A stretch of 64,000 bases of DNA from Karstenula rhodostoma CBS 690.94 (taxonomy: Eukaryota > Ascomycota > Dothideomycetes > Pleosporales > Didymosphaeriaceae). The notes below the pieces were generated by a model. That model was given only the letters and a program-made list of their open reading frames with translations, was not told the origin of the DNA and did not search any database. Where the stretch lies: NCBI GenBank assembly GCA_010093485.1, contig MU001508.1, forward strand, positions 324,051 through 388,050, read 5' to 3'. Made by a program: the position numbers and the translations under genes. This document shows positions 46,731-58,140 of this stretch, piece by piece (positions within the stretch are counted from its first letter, which is position 1; every line of letters starts with the position of its first letter).

Positions 46731-47598
46731 CTATGCGGCGTTCTGGTTGATGAAAGCGAGCTGAGTAGCGACGCGAGTGTAGACACCAGCCCAACCTTGG
46801 AGAGCACAGCCTTCACCAAAGGACACGACACCGATGAGGGTCTTGGTGCCGGTGGTGACGAGAGGGCCTCCGGAGTCGCCCTGGCACGAGTCCTTTCCAC
46901 CGGCGGCCTCGGCGGCGCAGACCATGTTGGCGGTGATGGCGGAGGCGCCGTACTGCGACTGGCAGGTGGAGCGGGCGACGATAGGGACGGTGACGTAGCG
47001 GAGGGCCGCGGGGGCGCCGCTGCCGCTGGAGCTGGTTAATCCCCTGTGCAGTGTGTTAGTTTTGTTTGGAGACGGGGAAAGATGGGGTCGTACCATCCAG
47101 CGACGGTGGAGGAAGAGCCCGCAGCCGGGTCGGAGCCGGAGGCCGGGAGGCTGACGTAGCTGATGGACGAGCTCGTGGGGATCGGGGTGGTGAGCTTGAA
47201 GATGGCAATGTCGTTGTTGTTGCCCGAGTAGGCGGGGTTGCTAATGACTCGGGAAACCTTGGAGGTGACGCCTCCGGAAGCCCAGGTCTGTGGTCATGTT
47301 AGGTCGAGATTTTCGAGGTTTAGTGTTCGCGTTGAAGATTTACCAGGCTTCCGGCACGGACGGTGTACGTCGAGGCGGAGTGAGTGGCACAGTGGGCAGC
47401 CGTGATGACAGTGTTGGCGTTCAGCAGAGAGCCTCCGCAATCGTGGTAACCGTTGACTAGAATGCTGACGATGTACGGGAACTGCCCGGCGGTAGCAGCA
47501 GAGCCACCGACGATTTGCACAGAGAGATCCTGAGGCTGAGCAGCAGGGGCAGCAGCCACGAGCGCGGGGAGCGCGAGGAAGAGGTTCTTGAGCTGCAT
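46731..47598 (-). CDS. Secreted trypsin-like serine protease
   Basis: This is an extracellular S1 endopeptidase expected to cut after Lys or Arg. Three exons: 47598-47344, 47287-47094 and 47043-46731, with introns of 56 and 50 bases, give 253 residues. A signal peptide ([20 protein letters not shown]) and short pro-segment precede the mature start IVGG at 29. The catalytic triad is H69 (ITAAHC), D111 (NNNDIAIFK) and S207 (CQGDSGGP). D201, six residues before the serine, is the trypsin specificity aspartate. Trypsins are patchily distributed in fungi and often linked with life on plants or insects. The start directly precedes the signal peptide. Confidence 0.94.
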
Positions 47599-48770
47599 GT
47601 CGAAGGTCTTTCCGGAGGGTCTGAAGAACGATGGGACTGGTTCGGAAGCGAATGGGGCGACTGGATGAAGAACAGACTGGAGAGGAACTCGGTGCAATTT
47701 ATATCAGTGACGGCTGTCAGTCTGATCGTATAGACTGACACAATGGCTGTTGTTGCCCACAACACTCACACATCGGCCGAGCCCGTACCAAGCGGTGGAG
47801 GTGAAGGTCCTGCCAAACATGTTCTACGCAGCTTGTCGACTATGGGGCCGATCCAGGGGCGTTTAAGCTAGTATGGAGCTATCATTGGTTATGGAGGGTA
47901 CCTGAATGCTTGCGTGATCACACGTCGGCAGTGAAGCCGAAGTGGAAGGTAAATTCCGTCTATCATCATGCTGCCAGTTAGATTCCCGAACGCATGCATG
48001 ACTAGGCGTACAAACCGAGATTCTATGCCAGTCAAGGAGGCAACCGAGCGGGAGATAGCCCACGATACTGCTGCCCATGGCAGGTAACAGGAGGGATCTG
48101 CGGACACGAGCTGGGATAGTGTATACACTGCAGTGCTTGGGCGACTACTGCGACAGAAACTAGTCCGGAATAGGTAGTTCGACAGATGGCCAAGTGAGCT
48201 TATTCTTGGCCTGGTTTATCAGATGTGCTTCTTCTGCTGTCCAGCGTGTAGTCATGAAGTCTTTGAGTGCGGCGTAGAATTATGCGACGTTTTGCGTAAC
48301 CGGATCATGACATCGGGCGACGCGAGACACGAGCGAATTGCAGCCTTGTGTATACCTGGCGCATGATGCCCATCTCGCTTGCCACCGTGGAAGCTTTGAG
48401 TGGTAAGGCTTGGCTCCAATGAAGTTGCTATGCGACCACCATATCGAAACCAAAGGAAACAATGCCCAGGCGCCAGGCCCTTACATAGTCGCGGAACGGT
48501 ATGCCTGGATCGTGAGGTGGGTTTTCAAGTGGACGGAAATTGAGCGATGGCGGACGCGTCGGGAAGGTGGCGGGGGTGAGGACGCGTCAGGAAGGTGAGA
48601 GGGTTTCTACTATAACGAGCCACGGCGCTAGTGGCGAGGCCCAACTCTCTAACCCCATCGCTGTCGCATGCATCAACGAGCACTCTCATTTGCTTGCCTT
48701 GGGATCTCTGCACTATTCGCACACTCCATTCCCAGAATCCTTCCTCTTCAACACTCGACGCGCTTGACCC
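47599..48770. other. Divergent intergenic region
   Basis: This lies between the trypsin gene (minus) and the membrane-anchored hypothetical (plus). A TATATAA-like word about 100 bases upstream of the trypsin start may be its TATA element. No further gene is recognised. Confidence 0.4.
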
Positions 48771-49319
48771 ATGCTCGCTCTGCCTAGAAGCGGACCTATT
48801 CTGCTCGGGTGCTTACTCTTCGTGGGCATACTCATATATTCCCTGCCGTTGTCATCGCCTATCTTCGTCCGCCGACAGTTGGATATGGAGAGCCTCAGCA
48901 AACCGTTCACCATCCAGATCAACGGCAAGCCCGTGGCCCCTGTCGATCCCAAAGCCGACGACGTTGTCCAGGCGCAACTCGGCTCCGAGGCGGCGACCTT
49001 CGAACTAAAGAACGGCCGACTGGTGTCTGGTGATTGGGTCTTGGGCCGGAATCTCACCGAGAATCGGAGCATGGCGCCGAAGAAGATTTCTTGGTTCAAG
49101 GCGGGCACGGAACCCGCAAACAGACTACATTCGGTGATTGCCTTTGAAGAGGGCGGAGAGCACAAGCTCAAGTTTGGAGGTGGCTTATTGATCGCGGAAG
49201 ACGGCGGTGTCTTTGTAGATCTCTTAGGAGGCAAGTATCCCATCCCTGTGATTTTCTGTGCTAACAGTTTGAAAGGAGAGGAAGTAATGGCTGCTTCACA
49301 ACTACAGTTCAAGGAGTAA
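48771..49319 (+). CDS. Hypothetical membrane-anchored protein (182 aa)
   Basis: One exon of 182 codons. A single N-terminal hydrophobic segment (GPILLGCLLFVGILIYSLPL, about residues 8-27) predicts a signal anchor. The rest is a compact, strand-rich domain with alternating Gly turns (FTIQINGKPVAPVDPK, FELKNGRLVSGDWVLGRNL, KLKFGGGLLIAEDGGVFVDLLGG). I do not recognise a named family, though similar fungal hypotheticals exist in my memory. A GT..AG pair of 33 bases near the 3' end would keep frame if spliced but is too short for a normal intron. Confidence 0.62.
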   Translation: MLALPRSGPILLGCLLFVGILIYSLPLSSPIFVRRQLDMESLSKPFTIQINGKPVAPVDPKADDVVQAQLGSEAATFELKNGRLVSGDWVLGRNLTENRSMAPKKISWFKAGTEPANRLHSVIAFEEGGEHKLKFGGGLLIAEDGGVFVDLLGGKYPIPVIFCANSLKGEEVMAASQLQFKE

Positions 49320-49814
49320 AACAGCGCTCAATCCTCGCCGACACCGGATTGGTGTCCATAGGCTTAGCATGGACGACAGCTGGAGATGAAAAGGTATGGC
49401 ACTGCTGTAGCTCGAAAAATCAAACACCAAGAGAAATGCGACCTGCTATGCTGGGAAGCTGCGTTGTCCTGGTCTTGTCTCGGCTCCACGGGGCAAACAC
49501 CTGTATTGAATGTATGCAACGCATGGCTCTTCTGTGTATTACATGTGTGGAGCGCCCAGAGTTGAAGCCGAAGTTTGAAGGTTTATGAACCGGCCTAGCC
49601 GGAACATTGAAATTGAACAGAGGAAAAGTAAGGTATATAGGTATATACACAGCCAAGAAGCTCTACTCGCGTTTCATACCCAAACATTACACACAAGTGT
49701 CTGTCCAGGCCATATCTCATCCATGTCTATAGTTACGTTTCTACCCCAAGCCAGCACCATTAAACATTCATCAGTTGAGAAGTGAAGCTCCAAATCTCTC
49801 TCCTATACGAAGCC
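49320..49814. other. Convergent intergenic region
   Basis: This separates the 3' ends of the hypothetical gene and the GH16 gene. No gene is seen. Confidence 0.4.
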
Positions 49815-51810
49815 TTACAAAGCGAAGACCATGACACCAGCAGCTACGGCGAGCAGGTAGCTCACAGTGCTGGTGGACGCCGCGCCGGGGAACTCCTGGA
49901 TAGGAGGGCTGGTGCCGTTGGGCGGGTTGGGGATAGCGCCTGTGGGGTTGGTCGGGTAGGGGACGCTGGGAGGCGCGCTGGTGTCGACAATGATGCCGCC
50001 CGTGGGGGTGACCGGGTAGGGCGGCACAGTGACGCTCACGAGCGTGGTGCAGTTGTCAGAGGACGCCGGCGGTGGGGGAAGGACCTCAGTGGTGGTGGTG
50101 CAAGGGGTCTCCTCAGGCGGCGGGACCGAAGATGAGGTCTCGGGAGCCGGGGTGGTCTCGGTTGCTGGTGGCGGGGGAGAGTCGGAAGTGGCTGGCGGAG
50201 TAGGGACAGACTCGGTGGACTCAGTGCAGGGAGTTGACTCTGGCGGCGGGGCAGAGCTGCTCTCTTCAGTGGGCGGTGTGGTCTGGGGAGGCGAAGGGGG
50301 GACGGTGCTAGACTCCTCAGTTGTCTCTGGGGGCGGCGGCGAGTCGGAGGTGGCAGGAGGGGTGGGGACAGACTCGGTGGACTCAGTGCAGGGAGTCGAC
50401 TCTGGCGGCGGGGCAGAGCTACTTTCCTCAGTGGGAGGTGTGGTCTGGGGAGGCGAGGGAGGGACGGTGCTGGATTCCTCGGTTGTCTCTGGGGGCGGGG
50501 GCGGGACTTCGCTAGTGCTCTCGGTGGGCGGGCTTGGTGGGGGAGTAGACTCCGGGGGCACGTCAGAGGTGGATGGCGGCGGTCTGGGGGAAAAGTTAGC
50601 AAAGTACATAGGTGATCGTTCCTCAATGTTCCACTTACACTTCAGAGCTGGAAGGCGGCGGGGGCACTTCACTGGTCGACTCCGGTGGGGGCGGGGAGTC
50701 AGAGGTGGCAGGTGGTGGGGGAACAGACTCGGTAGTAGAATCGGTGCAAGTGGTCGACTCCGGTGGGGGCGGGCTGTCGCTGGTCTCCGGCGGGGGAGGA
50801 GTGCTCTGAGGAGGCTGCGGCACATCGGAGGTCTCGGTGGTTGGGGGAGGGCCAGTCACGGTAACGGTCTCGACCTCGCAGTCGCAGGGTGTCTCCTCTG
50901 GGGGCGGGGTGCTGATGGTAGCTTCTTCGGTGCAAGGAGTGCTGGTGGCCGCAGCGCCGTCCTTGCTAGGCTTCTCGGTGGTCGAGGGCTTATCCTTGGA
51001 GCCACCGCTGGAAACACCCTCGCCGTCGATGACCTTGATCGACTCCCACGAGCCAGACTTGTCGGTCCACTCGTACTCCTTGCCGGGAGAGTAGTTGGTG
51101 ATCTTGACCTTCTCGACAACCTGGTTGAAAGGAGCCTGGGAATAATCGACCTTGCCGCCAGCCCAGTCCCGAGTGCCCTGATCCTTGGAGTCGCCGCCAG
51201 CCCAGATACCGATGCGGACGTTGCAAGGCGTCTGGGGGAAGTTCTTACCGCCGTTGGCATCGGCGTAGTTGAGGGTGCGCACGGGGGCGTCGTCGATGAG
51301 CCAGGTCAGCGCATCGGAGGTCCAGTTAATCGCATATCGGTGCACTTCCTCGATGCTAGGGACGTCGGCCATGATCATGCGGTCGTAGACGGTCGTGTTG
51401 CCCTTGCCGAAGTAGTTCATCTGGGCGTGGGTGGCGTCGCTGCCAATGAACTCCCAGTCCACCTCATCAAGATCGTCAGACTCCAAGACGATGGAGGAAA
51501 CGATGCCCGCGCCGGGGGCCGCCTTCATGGTGACCTCGACGTAACCGAAGTGGAGGTATCCGTCGCTCTGGATGGTGGGTGCGTCACCAGTCTTCTTGAC
51601 GCTGAACAAGATACCCTCGTCGGTGAATTCGGCGCCCTTTGCGGTCTGCTGCCATCCCTTGAGCGCGCCCTCTCCGTCCTTGAAGTTGCTCTCGAAGGAC
51701 TTTGCGATAGCGGGATTGTTATCGCAGTCCTTCTCCATGGGGTTGCACAGCGACCATGTCTGGGCGTTTGCGATTGCCGCGAAGGCGCTCGCCGTCAGGA
51801 TGTAACGCAT
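49815..51810 (-). CDS. GPI-anchored GH16 chitin-glucan transglycosylase, CRH family
   Basis: CRH/Utr2-type enzymes cross-link chitin to beta-1,6- or beta-1,3-glucan in the cell wall. Two exons, 51810-50639 and 50583-49815, with a 55-base intron in phase 2, give about 646 residues. A signal peptide (residues 1-16) precedes the GH16 domain. The catalytic ExDxE is E116-V-D118-W-E120 in DLDEVDWEFIG. YAINWTSDALTWLIDD and NVRIGIWAGG are also family patterns. After about residue 265 comes a long Ser/Thr/Pro tail with repeated PPPPESTxxxPPP and CT motifs, containing two 54-residue tandem copies. A hydrophobic C-terminal GPI signal (STVSYLLAVAAGVMVFAL) ends the protein. It will act at the plasma membrane or wall. 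Confidence 0.92.
50179..50502. repeat. Two tandem 162-base units in GH16 tail
   Basis: The units 50179-50340 and 50341-50502 are adjacent, of equal length and differ by only scattered, mostly silent changes. Each encodes 54 residues of Ser/Thr/Pro tail. They are in frame, so copy-number change would lengthen the stalk without disrupting the protein. Confidence 0.85.
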
Positions 51811-54406
51811 AATGGTTGTGGAAATGGGATTGTAATGTGGGTATATGGAAACGTGTGACCGAGGTAGAAAGGGGTTGGCTTTTGCCTGTTCGGGTGAAGG
51901 TAGTCCTCGCAGAGAATTCCGTTTGTTCGGTGACGTCGAGTCTCGCGTAAAACAAAGGCGGAGGGCAAGGAGTGAATGGGTGAATGAATGAACGCTCTAG
52001 AAAAGAGCTCTTGCCTCGAAAATGACAAGTAAACACAAAGAATGTACCAGTACGAAGATCGTCCTGCGAAGTGAATGTATGGAAGGAGTGTCTGGTTTTA
52101 AAAAAGAGCACGCAAAGACAGAAAGGAAGGTGATGTGAGGACTGTGTCCGGCCGTCAGCTGAAGTGACAGTCCGAAATCCTGCGAACGTGCGCCTCTATA
52201 AAAAGCGCCTAGTCCGCAAGTACGCAATTTCCGTCCAAAGCCATGGTTGATGAGGACAGGCGGTCGATCGCGTGCGGCCACTCAGGGCCGCGCATGGAGG
52301 CTCCTGTTTCGAAGGCTTGACGGACTTGAGTGGGCGCGCGCGGTCTTCGCTCACTCCATTTGGTGTTTCATGAAACAGTTGTGGGGACTAGCGGCATCAG
52401 AAAGCTTGCCGCCCCACGCTGGGCCTATCAGGTGCGACAGCGCCCCTGACACTGGCAGCTGTCTCCGGCAGCCGCTGCGTTTGAGGACGGCCGGTGGGAA
52501 GCCACCCAGGCCCTGTATTTCACATTCCACACCTGCGCCGCCCTGCGCAGCCCTGCGGGAGGCTGTGCATGGAGAAGCCAGCTAACATCACGTGCACCCT
52601 CGTCGTTGGTCGCTGGTTGCTGGTTGCTGGTCGCTGGTCGTTGGTCGAGCAAGTTGGACGGCAGTTCTTTGCCGGGATTTCGATGCGACAGGAGACTCTC
52701 TCTTGCACAGTGCCCAAGCGAATATCCTTCACAAGCGCCTGAAGATCTCGAGGGAGAAGAGAATATGATGTAATCCTGTCGATCGCTATCGCATATTCGA
52801 ACGACTGAATGAGCACTGGCCTGTAAATCGCCGAGCGCGCTGAGGCTGCGTGACGGCCAACGCTCCCGGAACACCGCTGTGGCTTTCGTTCTACCGACGA
52901 TTGAAGAGCACGTTTTCTCCACAGGCGATACCCTGTGCGAAGCGACGAAAGCTCGGCCTACATACTTGTGGCAGCACTTGGCGGGAGCTTGGAACCAGAT
53001 TCGGAAGAAACCAATGACCCCAAAAGGCCTCCTATATCTGCGAAGACCGACCGTGGGGTCGAAAAGGTCTGGGGGGAGTCTGGCCAAAAGCCTAATTCGC
53101 ACACGACCGCACGACATCCATAGAAGCTTTGATGGCAAGTTGGCGTTTTCCAGGCGTTCAGTCGGAAACAGGTGAGCTGTGCCAACGTGACCCCCGAATA
53201 GGAAATATGTGCAGGTTAGCGAGCTGGAGTCCGACGCGGCGGACTTGAGAAGCCAACACCTAGACACTGGTCGACCGCCGTATTGACCACTTCGTGGCCA
53301 CCTCGTCCGCATCTTGGTGGCGCGCACAGTAAGTCGTTTACCGGTGTGGTCGAGAAATTGCAGCCGGGCATTGCAGCGCGGCGCAGTACGCCAGGGCGTT
53401 GGAAAGACGAAAGTCGCTACATGCTCGCGCGTAAGGTCATCCGTTCTTGCTGGCCTGAACAAAGTCAACAATCGTACAACATGTTTCTTAAGATCGTCTC
53501 GGGTGTCCTTTTCGCGCTTATCAGAGCTTTCTTAGTGTCGTCGATGAACCTGCAGCTTCTCATCGTTCCCATCGCGGGCTAGCATAAGCCAACCGCAGCG
53601 TCAGAAACGAAGTCAAGCTGCAGTTTCTGCAGTTCAAGTGTATGGAGTCACCTCCAGTCATCACCTAGGCAGGAGGGTATGTGCTGTATGGGTAGTGACG
53701 TACCTTTGCCGTCCTCAAACGATCGCGCAGCCGTTGTTAGATCGGCTACCTGCGACAGATCAGCACCAGGTCAGTCGTGCGATATGCAAGGTCGACACTG
53801 TTCCAAGCCGTAAATCAGATCTTTTCAGTTGTTGAGTGCGTCTTCTATCGGATCCACTTTTAGAAGGGTTCCGTCCGACACCCAGACCGCAGTACGCGGG
53901 GTAGTATCCTGGGGATGACATCTTTGCGAAATGTGTCGCTGATGGCAAGACTGACTTACGCATTGCTAGCTAACGGTGTTGCAGACTACGGGAACGGCTT
54001 GAGACTCGGGCAGTCGCAAGCCAGGGCCCGCAAAAGAATCGCGCCGCATATCAATGGGTACAGAGTGGAACTGAAAGAGAAACAGTGCAAGGCATGAAGT
54101 CGTAGGTCTGTTTCATGGAGCTGCGACAGGCGCAGCAAGTGGGGAGCGAAAGGTAAAGGTTGAACAAGTAACGAGGAAGAACCCGGCGAACAAGGCAGGT
54201 GCACCCGATGTTTGATTAGTCATTAGCGTGATGCCTAACTTCGAAGGTACCTAGTTCCTCAACCTCCAACACCCATCAGCACCCGAGCAAATGTCCATCT
54301 CTATCTATACGTGTGCTATTAAGCTTTGCTAAATCATACAGAATTACAGGACTCGTGCATCATCTCCCAAAGCCTCTGTATCAGATCCTTCTATCTCAAC
54401 AAGCCG
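51811..54406. other. Long region without recognised genes (about 2.6 kb)
   Basis: This starts with the promoter of the GH16 gene. A short degenerate array of GCTGGTT/GCTGGTC words lies at about 52602-52648. Open stretches on both strands have chance-like composition. No RNA gene was recognised. Confidence 0.4.
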
Positions 54407-55754
54407 TCAGAGGTACTCATCATACTCACCGTCGATGCTTCCAACCCCCATCTCTTCCAGAAGAAGAGATTCGCTCTCAGCTATTAGTCTATCACTCTCA
54501 AATTTCATCTCGTGGCACAGAAACGCCGCATGCTCTTCCTCAATCATTGTCGTTAGCTCCCCGGCTGTCGGTCGCTTCTCCATGCTCATATCCAACGCAG
54601 CCATCATGCATCCGTTGAGCTTGTCGGAATACTTGGGTGTTGGCCGTCTCCTCCTCGGATCATACTCATGAGAGTCAAGGTTGATCGGTAAGGGTTTTCG
54701 CTCCGATTTGGCGGCCCAAAACTGGGTTTGAAAACTCTGTTCCCATGTCCAGTACATGTACCCCGTCTTGTCCTTCAGTAGCGCCTTCGTAAGCTGGGGG
54801 TTCACGACTGGTGGGAAGCCGTGTGCGAGTTCGTGAATAACACTCCCGGTGGCCCATATATCGCCGGCCGGCCTGGCCTCACGTCCTTCCCAAGTCTGTT
54901 CCGGCGGCCACGCTATCACTGTTCCGAACCAGCCCGGCATCCGTGCTTTGGACGGATCGTAAAATGCCGCCAAACCAAAGTCGCCCAGCTTGATGATTAT
55001 GTGGGAGAGGTCCTGTTTCTCTCCGAGCGATATGACAAAGACATTCTCCACCTTGATGTCGCGATGTACTATCGGGTGCCAATTGGCGTTATCCTTCGGG
55101 TCGCGACTAGCGGTATCTTAGCACGATGCTCAGAAGAACTTATACAAGACGAAACTCTGAGCACATATGGGCCTGCGTGTTGACTATCTTGGGGCAACAC
55201 AATGTATTCAGACTGCTGTCCTAACACTGTGCGGATAAACTTACCATCCGATGCCTTCGTGGAGAAAGGCTATAGCCGCTGAGAGTTGCCTAAAAATCGA
55301 CCACAAGCAGGCCTCGCTGGAGGTTTCCCGGCTCTTCTGCCACATGTCCTTCCCCAGCTCGAAAAGGTCTCCGAAAGGGCAGTACTCAAAGATGACCGCG
55401 TCCCCATGTAGCGTTGACGGCTTGGGCAGGTAGGCGAGGATGCTGATAATAGAGTCATGTTGTGGTAGCGACTTCAGAATCTCGACCTCGTCAGGAACGT
55501 CCTTTTTTTGGCTTCTTGTAGATCTTCACGGCTATTATAGAGCGTGACGATTTATGCTGCCGTGTTTCCACGTTGGATTCTGCTCCCGATCCAATAAACT
55601 TGCCTCGTTTGTGTTGATGCGGGAAGTCGTCCGCTGGGTTGATTGGTGTGGACACGCTTCCGCCGGATTGATGAGTTTGTGCGCTGGAGAAATCGCAATA
55701 CCAGTTTTTGCTGTGATGCAGATGTAAATGCGGCAAATGTAAGCCGCAAGACAT
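54407..55754 (-). pseudogene. Serine/threonine protein kinase, frame broken by one base
   Basis: Kinase motifs appear in order on the minus strand. A glycine loop (GKFIGSGAESNV) and the VAIK-type lysine in IIAVKIYKKP lie in the first frame. VEILKSL, VIFEYCPFGDLFEL and FLHEGIG lie in a second frame. After a 138-base intron (55107-55244) come VHRDIKVENVF, IIKLGDFGLAAF, a PPE triplet in place of APE, and AGDIWATGSVIHEL to the stop. The frame change falls at a run of seven A (plus-strand T, 55502-55508); six would keep one continuous kinase. All catalytic residues are otherwise present, so this is either a recent inactivating indel or a sequencing error. The start at 55754 is provisional, and an upstream exon may exist. 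Substrates unknown. Confidence 0.7.
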
Positions 55755-55842
55755 GCTGCGGGCTGCAATTTGAGCAAGCGGCCTGGCCGAGAGAAGGACC
55801 CTGTAGCAAGCGCGTGTCGTTGGTATAGAGGCGTAGGGTGGG

Positions 55843-56214
55843 TCATACTCGGACTTGGGTATTTCTGAGCAAAGAAATAGAAGCTGGAGTAGTAGTTGTC
55901 TCCGCCGCTAGTGAAGGAAGAATCAACCCCTGACGTGTTTCATTCACCACTGACCCAGGCTTGAGCCTAAAGACCTTAGCGAAATATTTAAGGACCAATG
56001 CAATTTGAAGTGAAGTCTCCCACTTTCCTGGAATTTCTAACTTCCATTGATCGCTCCGAGGCTTCGGAGAATGTTTGTGGATACTCGGTTCGATATTCAC
56101 GACGCGAACATGCGATGTGAGTATGGACTCTCCAGACTCCTCGACAACTTCACACACTTCGGGATAGCAAGTAGAAGCGGAGAGCTCAGTACTGTCCGCG
56201 TTATCTAAAGTCAC
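55843..56214 (-). CDS. Hypothetical 123-aa frame, possibly a 5' exon of the kinase gene
   Basis: This open frame has ordinary amino-acid composition (VCEVVEESGESILTSHVRVVNIEPS, ETSLQIALVLKYFAKVFRL). It ends 89 bases before the provisional kinase start on the same strand, and a GTATGA donor lies just at its stop. I could not find an acceptor that joins it in frame to the kinase. It could be a separate small gene, a kinase N-terminus damaged like the rest, or chance. Confidence 0.3.
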   Translation of the reverse strand: MTLDNADSTELSASTCYPEVCEVVEESGESILTSHVRVVNIEPSIHKHSPKPRSDQWKLEIPGKWETSLQIALVLKYFAKVFRLKPGSVVNETRQGLILPSLAAETTTTPASISLLRNTQVRV

Positions 56215-56489
56215 ATGCGATCATCGAGTTCACTTCTGTTGCCATGAATAAACACTGTATTCTTAAATTTTATCCAACCGCTGCTTAGATACAACAGAGC
56301 TTGTCTTCTGCAGTTTTCATACATATAGTGTTCTACAACGTACGTAAATATTGCTTGCTTGCTCAGAAGCTAGTCACATTCAAATGTATCCATGTTTAGT
56401 GTTCTAGGGTGACAAACATCTACACTGATCGCGCCGTGAGCCTTAACTTCCACACCACCCTGTGCCCCTGAGAAGGCTATAAAGATACA

Positions 56490-56886
56490 TTACCACGGGT
56501 CTGCCACTACCGTGACTGTGAGATTCCCCGATCGACCAATGACCATCCGCGTGCATGTCAGTAATTCCTCTGTCTCAGCGCGCGGCGCGAATCCTGATAA
56601 TACCCATATTAATATCTGGCTTACCTTCCCTACCAGATCCAACCTCTTGTTGTTTTTGGTGACCATGTGTGATATCGAAGGGTTCTTCTCGTGTGCGAGA
56701 AGGAATAGTAAAGAGAATGAATGCGGGGACAAAACCGACCATACCACAAATCGCCAACCCTGTTTCGTCGATACCTTGGCCGTATTTGTATACGTTTTTT
56801 GTGATCTGACTGTGGCCACCAACCACGGCATAAACTGTACCGGTAGTAAACAGGCCCATTATACCGAATTTCTTAACTGGTGCCAT
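56490..56886 (-). CDS. Small hypothetical membrane protein (113 aa)
   Basis: Two exons, 56886-56625 and 56569-56490, with a 55-base intron in phase 1, give about 113 residues. Two hydrophobic stretches are visible: FGIMGLFTTGTVYAVVGG (about residues 7-24) and ETGLAICGMVGFVPAFILFTI (about 40-61). The C-terminal half is polar. No family recognised. The composition and clean splice favour a real gene, but support is limited. Confidence 0.45.
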
Positions 56887-56911
56887 CTGAAGATTCTATA
56901 CGAGGCGGATG

Positions 56912-57779
56912 GGAAGTGCCATTGCTAAGACACCGGGTGCCGGTGCTCGATGGTATGATGTTTACACAACGCTCGAGAAGTCCAATCTGGTTCTGGCAGG
57001 CGGCCGTGCATCATCAGTCGGTGTTAGCGGATCGATGTCGGGAGTTGGGATTTCTCATCACACGAAACATCCGCGGGTTCTCTTGCGACAATGTCGCCGA
57101 GTACAAGATTGTCACTGCTTTAGGTAAAATCTTGCATGTAACCCAGAAACCGTATCCCGACTTGTACTGGGTACGTAGCCCTCACAAGGTCGATGTACCT
57201 CAAGCACAAGTTCACTACCTCATCCTACTTTGTTGCCTCGCGCTAAATTTGTTATCCCGCGTCTATGCTCTGCGTGGAGGTGGCCCAAAGTTTGGCATCG
57301 TCAAAAACTTCAAGCTCGAAACTTTCACGCAAAATCTTATGTGGGGAAGAAGTCGAAAATATACCCCGGACGAGATTCCTGCTTTTCGAAAGGCATTCGT
57401 CAACATGATAAACAATGTCCCTAACGATCCAAAGACCACACAATGGATGATTCACGCCTCCTCCCAGCAAGAACCGGGACGGAGGATAGTGAGCTTGGAG
57501 CTTGAGGATTTCTTGCAATTGTTTCCGTCTGCTCCTCCAGCATTCTTTGACGATTACCTTGCAATTATGGCTACTTATGACGACACTAAAAGTCGGCCCC
57601 TCGCTGAAATTACGGTGTTACTGAACAACAGCATGCCTGCGGGGCAAAGACCGACGATTTGGTCCGCTCCTAAAAAAAAAGATCTTGTCATCGTCGACCA
57701 TGGCGGTGACCATTTCTACAGGACGGTTGCTTACCAGTATCCGGTCGCCAGTATCGCTCGATCCCGAAGCCGGCTTTGA
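56912..57779 (+). pseudogene. Decayed BBE-type FAD-linked oxidoreductase
   Basis: This is a fragment of a berberine-bridge-type FAD oxidoreductase. The first frame reads GAGARWYDVYTTLEKSNLVLAGGRASSVGVSG, the FAD-binding core, then loses frame near 57045-57056. The next frame continues GFSCDNVAEYKIVTALGKIL, PYPDLYW and, after a former intron (57171-57266), ALRGGGPKFGIVKNFKLETF. That intron keeps a GTACGT donor, but the expected AG acceptor reads AT. The N-terminal FAD-attachment part and the C-terminal substrate/FAD closing segment are missing. A Gly of the SGLLGGG-type motif is changed (SGVGIS). These lesions together indicate a nonfunctional remnant. Confidence 0.75.
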
Positions 57780-58140
57780 CAACAATGGCAAAGAACGGTA
57801 GCAACTCCCTCGGCTTGAAGGGCGCCGACGGTCTATTCGTGCACATCCTCCTAGCAATTACCTGGCAGTATGCTTCGGATGCAAGCATAGACAGAGTGTA
57901 ATGTCCAGTGAAATGTAGAGTGAGAGCAGCAGACAAATGTATTTACTTCAATACAACGATCACTGTTCAGCTCACTATGTCGCGTGTAGAGCGTTGCACT
58001 GTTTTCATGAATGCATTCGGGGATTTTTTTGGAGGCCTTCAGTGTCATAATCATAACATACGCAGCGAGCCAAAGCGGCGACCCAACGCTCCTATCCGTC
58101 CGTCCATGTTATTCAAGTATAATGGAGCCACCGTACACGT
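57780..58140. other. Intergenic region
   Basis: This lies between the oxidoreductase relic and the CPV-motif gene. Nothing is recognised. Confidence 0.4.

Noticed and set aside
49230..49262. 33-base GT..AG pair near the end of the membrane-anchored hypothetical gene
   Set aside because: Too short for a normal fungal intron, and the frame is open with or without it.
52428..53471. A 347-codon open frame on the minus strand
   Set aside because: Composition is chance-like (many Arg, Ser, Cys, Trp), with no domain motif, no fungal-style start context and no splice logic.
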